Notes under the pieces: generated by a model
Databases searched by the model: none
Seen by the model: only the letters and a program-made list of their open reading frames with translations
What the model was told of the DNA's origin: nothing
Made by a program: the position numbers and the translations under genes
Assembly (NCBI RefSeq): GCF_000012325.1
Contig: NC_003910.7
Location: 124,001 to 188,000 of the forward strand
Direction: 5' to 3'
DNA: 64,000 nt
DNA from: Colwellia psychrerythraea 34H
GTDB lineage: Bacteria > Pseudomonadota > Gammaproteobacteria > Enterobacterales > Alteromonadaceae
Shown: positions 7,503-14,965 of the stretch, one piece after another
Layout: every line of letters begins with the position of its first letter
Numbering within the stretch: position 1 is the first letter of the stretch

Positions 7503-9314
7503 TTAGTTTAATAGTTTAGCAAACTCATCAAAGGGAAGGGGACCACTAAAATAGAAACCTTGGTAATGGAAACAACCAAGTTCTTTCAAACAGTTTAATT
7601 CTTCCTGTGTTTCAACACCTTCTGCCAGTATGTCCATATTCAGGGTTTTTCCTAAACTGATTATCATGCTGGCAATGGCTGCACTCTCACTACTTTGCGC
7701 TATGTTAGTCACAAAAGAACGATCTATTTTTAATACGCTCGCAGGAATGCGTTTTAAGTAGGTTAGAGAAGAATAACCCGTACCAAAATCATCAATAGCG
7801 CAATCAATAGCGTTTTCTTTTAATGAGGCAATTAACTTGATTGAATCTTCAATATTTTCTACCAGAAGATTTTCGGTTAACTCTAACGCTAACCGTTTAG
7901 CAGGGATATCATTCTGCTTCACAGCGTTCAGGACAATTTCTTGAAAATCATGCTGAATTAATTGCTTAGCGCTGATATTAATCGCTATTTTATTAAAACT
8001 TTCTGGTAGTGATAATTGTTCTAGTTTTTTGATGTCACGACAGGCTTGCTCTAAGACCCATTGACCAATAGCGAGAATGAGATCGCTTTCTTCTGCGATA
8101 GGGATATAGACCGCAGGCGACTCCTTACCATGAACAGGGTGTTGCCAGCGCAATAATGCTTCAGCGCCAATAATGTCACCATGATGGTTATATTGCGCCT
8201 GATAGTATAATTTAAAATCGCCTTGTTCTAACCCTTGCTTCATATCATCAACATAAGCTAAGCGTCTTTTTATTTTTTCAGACATGACTCTTTGATATTG
8301 CTTACCTTGCTGAGTTTTGGCTCGTTTGGCTTCGTACATAGCAATATCGGCAAATTTAATAAGATTATTGACGGTACTGCTTTGCAGAGGAAAAAGCGAA
8401 TAGCCGATACTGCAAGTGAGTTTGTACGAATTAGTGTCGATAACAAAAGGTGCCGTAAGTAATTGATTAATTTGAGCTATGAGTAGGTTAATTGTTTCTT
8501 GGTAATCATCTTTGAGATTCTTTAATAGAATAGTAAATTGATCCCCGCCAAAGCGGCCAATATCTATATGTTCACTGCTTAATGAATGTAGCCTATGGGC
8601 TAACGTCAGTAATATTTTATCGCCGACAGTATGACCCATAGCATCATTTATTGGTTTGAAGCGGTTTAGATCGATAAAAAGAACACTACCAATTTTGTTG
8701 TTAATACGAGCATCTTCTATAGCATTGCCCAGTAGATGATTTATATGCTGGCGATTAAATAAATGGGTTAATCCATCGTGCTGTGCTTGGAAGGCAACCT
8801 TTTCTTCAATAAGTTGCCTAGAGAGAACTTCTTTAACGAGGGAGTCATGTACTATCGAGGTGTAACAACTCGTTGCTAGCTTTTGTAAAATTGGCTGTAG
8901 TGCTTTTTGCACTTCATCAGCTATAGCATAGTGAGTTTCAAAAGTGAGTAAGCCATAGTCTGGAATAATAAAGCCAAATAAATATTGTCCATTTTCACAT
9001 TGAAAAGAAAGGGTTTTTTGGCTGCTATTAAGCTGACGTGCAAAGTTTGTAAGTATGGAGCTTTTCGACCATGATTGACCGCGCTTATTTTTTGGAATGC
9101 TTAAAAAATATTGATAACTCGTGCCTTTAAGTGGAAGCAACTTGCTAGGCATACCAGACTGGTCACAATAGACATAGATATGTGCACTTGTTAAATCGAG
9201 GCGGTTAAAACAGACTTTTAAAAAAATTTTCAACATGGCCTTTAAGTCAAGCTTATTGCCAATAGCCATGGCAAGCTCATGTTGTAGTGAAATAAGAAAC
9301 AGTGCTTTATTCAT
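7503..9314 (-). CDS. GGDEF/EAL protein with degenerate GGDQF, probable c-di-GMP phosphodiesterase
   Basis: A 603-residue soluble protein. Residues 1-170 form an unidentified, possibly GAF-like sensory region. Residues about 175-335 are a GGDEF domain whose active-site motif reads GGDQF (256-260), with the catalytic-site glutamate changed to glutamine. Residues about 350-600 are an EAL domain with E385 in EALLRW, NISAKQL, DDFGTGYSS (D508/D509) and AEGVE, all consistent with an active phosphodiesterase. The GGDQF domain may bind GTP as an activator, as known for some tandem proteins, or keep weak cyclase activity. The gene starts 13 bp after the stop of a FIST-domain gene, so the FIST protein is the likely input partner. 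Confidence 0.9.
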   Translation of the reverse strand: MNKALFLISLQHELAMAIGNKLDLKAMLKIFLKVCFNRLDLTSAHIYVYCDQSGMPSKLLPLKGTSYQYFLSIPKNKRGQSWSKSSILTNFARQLNSSQKTLSFQCENGQYLFGFIIPDYGLLTFETHYAIADEVQKALQPILQKLATSCYTSIVHDSLVKEVLSRQLIEEKVAFQAQHDGLTHLFNRQHINHLLGNAIEDARINNKIGSVLFIDLNRFKPINDAMGHTVGDKILLTLAHRLHSLSSEHIDIGRFGGDQFTILLKNLKDDYQETINLLIAQINQLLTAPFVIDTNSYKLTCSIGYSLFPLQSSTVNNLIKFADIAMYEAKRAKTQQGKQYQRVMSEKIKRRLAYVDDMKQGLEQGDFKLYYQAQYNHHGDIIGAEALLRWQHPVHGKESPAVYIPIAEESDLILAIGQWVLEQACRDIKKLEQLSLPESFNKIAINISAKQLIQHDFQEIVLNAVKQNDIPAKRLALELTENLLVENIEDSIKLIASLKENAIDCAIDDFGTGYSSLTYLKRIPASVLKIDRSFVTNIAQSSESAAIASMIISLGKTLNMDILAEGVETQEELNCLKELGCFHYQGFYFSGPLPFDEFAKLLN

Positions 9315-9327
9315 ACCTGCCTAGTTG

Positions 9328-10467
9328 CTACCAAGAGCTTATTACAATTGATTTGTTGAGAAGACGAATAGCACCACTTTGACTATTGGCTATTTCCCCT
9401 AATGAAAGTACCCCGAATAATGCACCTAAATGGCAATGTTCAGCGATGACATTGAGTTCCTTTTCAAACTCATCTTCCATAAATAAGGCCCTGCTAATGC
9501 AATCGAAGACCATAGTTGTTGTAATTGTTGTCTTGTTCAGTTTAGACAGTAGGGCGATCGCTGCTTTTTCTGTCGAGGCCACTAAGCTATCTATATTGCT
9601 TTCAAGTAAATACACCATTGAATTAATCGGGATATTGCCAAAACATTGTAAGTGATTATTTTTCGCTAAAATAGGGTCCCGAACAATTATATTATTATTG
9701 ATATCCTTAATACCTAATGGAAAATTCTTAGCAATATCAAAAAAGTCAGTATTATTGAAGGTGTATTCGGTGGCACTTTCAATCGTTTGGCAATAAACTT
9801 CATAAGCAGGTTGGTAATTTAAGCTTTGAACCGTTTGCCCTTGTGCTTCTGATACCAAAAAGGGCTCATCAAATGTCTCCCAACCATGCGCCACACTGGT
9901 GTTAAGTGTTCTTGGTAGTGCGACTAATAGAATAGCATCGCTATGAACACCTGAGTTGGTAAATATGCAATGGCGTTGGATAAAGTCTAAATTGCCGGCA
10001 CCACCACCAGCGATATTGATCCCGTGGTCTAAATGCTCAAAAAGACAATCAATAAAACCTTCAATGTTGCTGATTAGCGCATCATAGAACATCAGAAAAT
10101 CATCCTGACCACAGAAGTTATTCTTTTCTTTTAGTGTTGAGGTAATGAGTTCCTCTAAGCAACTTTCATTCGTGACCTGATTAAGTTGAGCGAACAGAGT
10201 TACATCAACGGCTTCTTTAAAGCCAATGATCAACGCGCCTTGTTTAATTAAGTCACCTTTTAGAGTCAGCATTGGGTAAATACCACCAAAGAGCTTTAGT
10301 GGGCACGCATGAAATAGAGCGTTGAGTTCTTCTTCAGGGTAATTGTTTTGGCTGCACGTAAGTACCAATAAGCTTTCCGCGCCACTATTTTGGGCGAGAC
10401 TTAAACCGCTTTTGAAATCACTTAAAGTATCGCTTAGTGTATGCCAAGTGAATAACTCAGTTGCCAT
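9328..10467 (-). CDS. FIST-domain sensor protein
   Basis: A 379-residue cytoplasmic protein with FIST_N (about residues 25-215, including AGGGAGNLDF and the characteristic VAHGWETF) and FIST_C (about 215-370, with NYQPAYEVY and GVLSLGEIAN). FIST domains are sensory modules found with signalling enzymes. One FIST group (NosP) binds haem and senses nitric oxide. Histidines and cysteines are present, but I cannot assign a haem ligand. It has no output domain of its own and is followed 13 bp later by the GGDEF/EAL gene, so the two probably form a sensor-enzyme pair controlling c-di-GMP. The ligand is unknown. Confidence 0.85.
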   Translation of the reverse strand: MATELFTWHTLSDTLSDFKSGLSLAQNSGAESLLVLTCSQNNYPEEELNALFHACPLKLFGGIYPMLTLKGDLIKQGALIIGFKEAVDVTLFAQLNQVTNESCLEELITSTLKEKNNFCGQDDFLMFYDALISNIEGFIDCLFEHLDHGINIAGGGAGNLDFIQRHCIFTNSGVHSDAILLVALPRTLNTSVAHGWETFDEPFLVSEAQGQTVQSLNYQPAYEVYCQTIESATEYTFNNTDFFDIAKNFPLGIKDINNNIIVRDPILAKNNHLQCFGNIPINSMVYLLESNIDSLVASTEKAAIALLSKLNKTTITTTMVFDCISRALFMEDEFEKELNVIAEHCHLGALFGVLSLGEIANSQSGAIRLLNKSIVISSW

Positions 10468-10618
10468 CTTATTGTATCTCTTGGTTTTTTTATTATTATT
10501 GTTTTACTACCCTTGGCATAATGCCTAAGTTATTTATAGAAAACTAGTGTTAATTAGTGTAATTATCTCTAGGTGCTTGTTTATTCGTTAATAGTCGTTA
10601 GGCTAGACAATGGATGAT

Positions 10619-10641
10619 GTAACTACTATATATTTAGTTAC
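10619..10641. promoter_or_regulatory. Inverted repeat upstream of dctP
   Basis: GTAACTA and TAGTTAC are separated by nine AT-rich bases, forming a 7-bp inverted repeat about 100 bases before the dctP ATG. It is a candidate operator for control of the TRAP transporter. It could equally be chance in AT-rich DNA. No regulator gene for it is recognised nearby. Confidence 0.25.
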
Positions 10642-10738
10642 GTTGTTTAATCAAAGTACGGTACAAGCTTAAGTTCTAAGATAAAAAGACGTTTTCATAT
10701 AAAAATAATTAATGACAATAAGTTAAAGGGAAGCACAG

Positions 10739-11827
10739 ATGAAAAAATCAATTTTCGTAAAAGCTGCACTGGTCGTGTCGCTTGGATTATCCTCGCTGGG
10801 GCTTTCAGCTTTAGCCCATGCTGACGATGATAAAAAATATCGTTGGAAATTAGCTGAAACTTGGGGACCTAATTTTCCTATTTTTGGTGATGCCACTAAA
10901 AATATGGCCAAAATGGTAAAAGAAATGTCGAATGGTCGGTTGACCATACGCATTGATTCTTCGAATAAGCATAAATCTGCATTAGGTATTTTTGACTTTG
11001 TAAAAAGTGGCCAATATCAAATGGGTCATTCTGCGTCTTATTATTGGAAAGGTAAAAACTTCAACACCATGTTTTTTACTACCGTACCTTTTGGCATGAT
11101 AGCCTCTGAACAACATGCTTGGTTTTACTACGGTGGTGGCATGGAGTTAATGAAAAAGGTTTATGATCAATATGGCATCATGTCATTCCCTGGTGGTAAT
11201 ACGGGTAACCAAATGGGCGGTTGGTTCAAAAAAGAAATTAATAGCGTTGAAGATCTGAAAGGTTTGAAAATGCGCATACCAGGTTTTGCTGGTGAAGTAT
11301 TAGCAAAACTAGGTGCGAAGCCGACAAACATTCCATCAGGTGAGCTTTATACGGCATTGGAACGTAACACTATTGATGCATTAGAGTGGGTAGGTCCTTC
11401 TTTAGATTTACGTATGGGTTTTCATAAAATAGCGCCTTATTACTACACAGGTTGGCATGAGCCAGGTACTGAGTTGCAATTTATGGTCAATCAAAAAGCC
11501 TACAATTCCCTACCAAAAGATTTACAAAAAATATTAACGGTTGCTATGAAAGCTGCAGCTTATGATATGTATTCGCAATCGATGCACGCTAGTGGTGTGA
11601 ACTTAGCATCACTGAAAAAAGATTACCCAAATGTGCAAATGCGCTCATTCCCTAAACCGGTAATGGAAGCGATTGTGCAAGCAAATGATGAGTTATTAGA
11701 AGAGTTTGCTGCTAAAGATCCTATGACAGCAGAAATTCTTAAGTCACTAAATGATTATAAGCACCAAATACGTGCTTGGACTAATTTATCAGATAGAGCT
11801 TATCTGGATAATTTTGATGGCAAGTAA
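10739..11827 (+). CDS. dctP: TRAP transporter periplasmic solute-binding protein (DctP family, TakP-like)
   Basis: Extracytoplasmic binding protein of 362 residues with a Sec signal peptide cleaved probably after ALAHA (about residue 28). Family features are GPNFPIFGDATKN, LKGLKMRIPGFAGEV (the arginine that grips the substrate carboxylate), and IDALEWVGPSLDLRMG followed by YYTGWHEPG. The EWVGP and GWHEPG segments resemble TakP-type proteins that bind 2-oxo acids, so a 2-oxo acid or related carboxylate is the best guess, from similarity only. The ATG is preceded by AAAGGGAAG. The membrane subunits dctQ and dctM follow after a stem-loop terminator that should lower their expression relative to this protein. 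Confidence 0.93.
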   Translation: MKKSIFVKAALVVSLGLSSLGLSALAHADDDKKYRWKLAETWGPNFPIFGDATKNMAKMVKEMSNGRLTIRIDSSNKHKSALGIFDFVKSGQYQMGHSASYYWKGKNFNTMFFTTVPFGMIASEQHAWFYYGGGMELMKKVYDQYGIMSFPGGNTGNQMGGWFKKEINSVEDLKGLKMRIPGFAGEVLAKLGAKPTNIPSGELYTALERNTIDALEWVGPSLDLRMGFHKIAPYYYTGWHEPGTELQFMVNQKAYNSLPKDLQKILTVAMKAAAYDMYSQSMHASGVNLASLKKDYPNVQMRSFPKPVMEAIVQANDELLEEFAAKDPMTAEILKSLNDYKHQIRAWTNLSDRAYLDNFDGK

Positions 11828-11859
11828 TTTTTGTTGTTAGGATAAAAATTGTCTAAATA

Positions 11860-11898
11860 ACAAAATAAGTGGGTTAGTTTAACCCACTTATTTTTGTT
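11860..11898 (+). terminator. Stem-loop between dctP and dctQ
   Basis: A perfect 15-bp stem (11862-11876 with 11880-11894) with a GTT loop, ending in a short T run interrupted by G. It lies inside the TRAP operon. It probably acts as a leaky terminator or 3'-end stabiliser that lets the binding protein be made in excess over the membrane subunits. Confidence 0.75.
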
Positions 11899-11955
11899 AC
11901 TAATTGGTGTATCTGCATTGCATTGCTAAAGTAGTATTACTAACTGAGAAATTAA

Positions 11956-12477
11956 ATGGATAAAGTGTTAAAAATTTCAGGAAAAATTATCGATGTTCTA
12001 GGTAATTTTTGTAGTTTGCTTATGATTTTAATGATCATAAACGTTTTTTATGACGTGATCATGCGCTACTTTTTTAATGATGTCAGTATTGGTATGCAAG
12101 AGCTGGAATGGCACCTATTCGCTGCTATGTTTATGTTTGGTATTGCATACACCCTAAAAGAAGATGGTCATGTGCGAGTCGATATTTTTTATGAGACCAT
12201 GACAGCGAAAAACCAAGCCTTAATCAATATTTTTGGCTCGTTGGTTTTAGCATTACCTATCACTATACTTACGCTTTATTACAGCTGGGACTATACCTTT
12301 GAAGCCTATCAAATGGGCGAGGGTAGTGGGGACCCTGGTGGGTTGCCACATCGTTGGATAGTACGAAGCGTTATTCCTCTTTCTTCACTATTTTTGATTC
12401 TAGCTATTTTCCATGTGGTGGTGACTCAGTTAAAAACTTTCACAGCACCTACTCAACCTGAAACAGGGGAGCAATAA
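11956..12477 (+). CDS. dctQ: TRAP transporter small permease subunit DctQ
   Basis: A 173-residue inner-membrane protein with four predicted transmembrane helices, the normal size and topology for the small TRAP subunit. The conserved QELEWHLFAAMFMFGIAYTL and the following EDGHVRVDIFY are hallmarks of the family. It forms the membrane complex with DctM, whose ATG shares a base with this stop codon (TAATG). It is separated from dctP by a stem-loop. Confidence 0.93.
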   Translation: MDKVLKISGKIIDVLGNFCSLLMILMIINVFYDVIMRYFFNDVSIGMQELEWHLFAAMFMFGIAYTLKEDGHVRVDIFYETMTAKNQALINIFGSLVLALPITILTLYYSWDYTFEAYQMGEGSGDPGGLPHRWIVRSVIPLSSLFLILAIFHVVVTQLKTFTAPTQPETGEQ

Positions 12478-13757
12478 TGACAGGTATTGTACTTTTTGCT
12501 ATTGCTCTAGTGTGTTTATTTCTTGGCTATTCGGTCGCATTCACCTTTGCAGGTGTTTCACTCATTGTTGGCGCTATTGTTTTAGGGGCGGACTTATTCG
12601 CGTTTATGCCTTATCGCATTATGAGCATTATGGAAAACACTATTTTAATGGCTGTGCCCATGTTTATTTTTATGGGGATAGTATTACAAAAAACAGGACT
12701 AGCGGAGCGGTTACTGGAGTCTGCGGCTAAACTCTTTGGCGGTATTGCCGGAGGCGTTGCAATTTCTACTATCATTGTTGGTGCTTTATTAGCGGCATCA
12801 ACAGGAGTAGTTGGGGCTAGCGTTGTTGCTATGGGGGTTATTTCCTTACCCGTAATGTTGAAAAACAATTATCATCAACCTACGGCAACGGGTGTTATTT
12901 GCGCGTCTGGTACCTTAGGACAAATTATTCCGCCTTCGATTATCTTAATTATTTTAGGCGATGTTATGGGGGTGCCCGTTGGCGATTTATTCCGAGCGGC
13001 CATTCTGCCAGGAATGCTACTGGTTGTTACTTATGTCATTTATATTTTAATTTTAGGCAAATTTAAGCCTGAATTTGTACCACCGTTAGTTGTCACTGAA
13101 AACAAACGTGAACTACTAGTACAGGCACTTAAAGATATTGTACCGCCCTTAGTACTTATTTTAACTGTACTAGGTTCTATTTTTGCTGGTATAGCCACAC
13201 CAACCGAATCTGCAGCCATTGGTGCAGTTGGTGCAGTTATCTTATCGATATTATATGGCAGCTTTTCATTCGGCAAAATGCATGAAATATCCAAAGAAAC
13301 AGTAAAAGTTACCTCAATGGTTTTTGCGGTATTAATTGGCGCCACAGCATTTTCTATGGTGTTTAGTTATTCGGGCAGTGAGTATCTAATTGAAGAGTTT
13401 TTTATGGAGCTTCCTGGTGGCAAGTGGACATTTATTGCCTTGGCTATGCTCGCTATTTTAATACTAGGCTTCTTTATCGATTTCATTGAAATTGCTTTTT
13501 TAGTGGTACCCATTTTACTGCCTGTTGCCATAGCGTTAGATATTAATTTAGTGTGGTTTGCTATTTTAATTTCTATGAACTTACAAACGTCGTTTTTAAC
13601 ACCACCCTTTGGTTTTAGTTTATTTTATCTCAAAGGCGTGGCGCCGAAATACCTTAAAACTACCACGATATATAAAGGCGTGATCCCCTTTATTTTAATG
13701 CAAATAGCCGTGTTGCTCTTAGTGGTGTTTTTTCCGGAACACTTAATTATTACTTAG
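12477..13757 (+). CDS. dctM: TRAP transporter large permease subunit DctM
   Basis: The large channel-forming subunit: 426 residues with about 11-12 hydrophobic helices. It drives sodium-coupled uptake of the solute delivered by DctP. Family signatures include PMFIFMGIVLQKTGLAERLL, the long glycine/alanine-rich stretch IAGGVAISTIIVGALLAAST, SGTLGQIIPPS near residue 145, TPTESAAIGAVGA near residue 245 and a C-terminal NLQTSFLTPPFGFSLFYLKG. It is translationally coupled to dctQ by one shared base. The unit ends in a strong hairpin shared with the convergent gene. Confidence 0.95.
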   Translation: MTGIVLFAIALVCLFLGYSVAFTFAGVSLIVGAIVLGADLFAFMPYRIMSIMENTILMAVPMFIFMGIVLQKTGLAERLLESAAKLFGGIAGGVAISTIIVGALLAASTGVVGASVVAMGVISLPVMLKNNYHQPTATGVICASGTLGQIIPPSIILIILGDVMGVPVGDLFRAAILPGMLLVVTYVIYILILGKFKPEFVPPLVVTENKRELLVQALKDIVPPLVLILTVLGSIFAGIATPTESAAIGAVGAVILSILYGSFSFGKMHEISKETVKVTSMVFAVLIGATAFSMVFSYSGSEYLIEEFFMELPGGKWTFIALAMLAILILGFFIDFIEIAFLVVPILLPVAIALDINLVWFAILISMNLQTSFLTPPFGFSLFYLKGVAPKYLKTTTIYKGVIPFILMQIAVLLLVVFFPEHLIIT

Positions 13758-13780
13758 CTAAGACACTTACTAATACAATA

Positions 13781-13815
13781 ATGTTTTATGCCGACACTGT
13801 GTCGGTATAAAACAT
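13781..13815. terminator. Bidirectional terminator between dctM and the TonB-like gene
   Basis: Arms 13781-13796 and 13800-13815 pair over 16 bases with one G/T position. The hairpin is flanked by T-rich sequence on the + side and A-rich sequence on the other, so it can serve both convergent genes. The stop codon of the minus-strand gene begins right at its edge. Confidence 0.7.
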
Positions 13816-14592
13816 TTATTTATTTGGCACTTTAAATTTAGCCTGTACCTTCTCCATATGCTCTCTAAAGCTTTTATCAAACTTACTTTCACCACAAGCA
13901 AAATATGCTGTTGTTGCATGCACAGGGCTACCTAATACTTGTTCACGATAAATGGTACAAGTGCCGTTGTCATTTTTGGTAATAGAGCCAACATGAGAGC
14001 TGCTAGTATTAAGTTTCTGTCGCTGTTCGACCGTAAGTGGCACTATAGTTTTTGGCACTGGAAAGGGCTCTCCATCCATCTCTGAAGTAGATCGTGGTTG
14101 AGTGAGTTCAGAAAACGCTTGTTCACGTTGTTGGTCATCTAGTTTTTGTCTTAAGCGTGATAAACGATCATAACTAGAAAAACTGCCCCTGCTTGCTCCT
14201 AAAACCTTATTTTTAGTTGTCACCGTTTCACTTTTAACCGCATTCGTAACCTGTGTAGAAGGTGTCTTCGTTACTGGCTTATTTACTGGTGTATTCGGAG
14301 GTGTTTTTACGGCTGTTTTTGATGGTTCTGTACGGATAGTTTTTTTAGGGGCGGCTTGTTTTTGCTCAACCTTTTGTGGCGTTTTTCTTTCCTCTACACT
14401 TTTTGGTGTAATAGCCGGCTCACTAACTGTTTTTTTAGGTGCCGAGTATAAAAAACTTTTGATTGAGGTGATCTTTGGTTTATCTTGTTTGATAATCTTA
14501 GGTTGTTGTGTCGCACCGTAGATTAAGGCAAGCAAGAGTAATAAATGCAGTAGTACCGATATAGTAATGGCAGTGTAAGGTCCTTTTAACAC
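13816..14592 (-). CDS. TonB/TolA-like single-pass periplasmic protein of unknown function
   Basis: A 258-residue protein. Residues 7-27 form one hydrophobic membrane anchor near the N-terminus (ITISVLLHLLLLLALIYGA). Residues about 30-130 are rich in proline, lysine and threonine, as in TonB or TolA periplasm-spanning linkers. Residues about 140-165 are charged and helical. The C-terminal 60 residues contain two cysteines (in GTCTIYREQVLG and YFACGESKF) that could form a disulfide. The anchor has the SxxxH pattern (SVLLH) of TonB/TolA-type anchors that contact ExbD/TolR. No exbB, exbD or tol genes are nearby. The exact function is unknown. Confidence 0.6.
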   Translation of the reverse strand: MLKGPYTAITISVLLHLLLLLALIYGATQQPKIIKQDKPKITSIKSFLYSAPKKTVSEPAITPKSVEERKTPQKVEQKQAAPKKTIRTEPSKTAVKTPPNTPVNKPVTKTPSTQVTNAVKSETVTTKNKVLGASRGSFSSYDRLSRLRQKLDDQQREQAFSELTQPRSTSEMDGEPFPVPKTIVPLTVEQRQKLNTSSSHVGSITKNDNGTCTIYREQVLGSPVHATTAYFACGESKFDKSFREHMEKVQAKFKVPNK

Positions 14593-14693
14593 AGTCTATT
14601 CAGTTCTTATAATTATAATGAATAATATTATAGACCAAAAAAAACACCACTGGTTCAATACACTGTGGTGCTTTTTGGGCAGTAAATGTAGTA

Positions 14694-14958
14694 ATACCAA
14701 TTTGATTAAATTTATTCCCTACTCAGAGCTACATTAGCGAGCTTTGAACAAGCAAAATTCCTTGAACATAGTTATTCTATATTTCATTAATTCTGTGATG
14801 TTATTAGTTTGCTAATGAGCTCCCAAAGGGCGAGTTTAAAAGGCTCACATGCTGCGTTATTGATTTTGACAATAGAATAACTATTCTCTTCAATCAATGC
14901 CTTACCTTTAAGCCTTTTAACTCTCGCTGAGTGGGAAATAACTTAATCAACTTGGTAT
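14694..14958. repeat. ATACCAA-type intergenic repeat, copy 1 (MITE-like, 265 bp)
   Basis: It fills most of the 373-bp gap between the TonB-like gene and plsB. It begins ATACCAATTTGATTAAATTT and ends with the complement of ATACCAAGTTGATTAAGTTA, so the termini are inverted repeats of about 25 bases, followed by the CTCAG/CGCTGAGTGGGAA block. The core TGCGTTATTGATTTTGACAA plus AGAATAACTATTCT near 14853-14892 also occurs in the copy at 39065-39328. A second AATAACTAT-like block occurs in the opposite orientation near 14765-14785. No transposase or sizeable ORF is present. The remaining 100 bp, next to 14592, hold an AT-rich region and an imperfect hairpin but no gene. Confidence 0.75.
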
Positions 14959-14965
14959 AAAGCGT

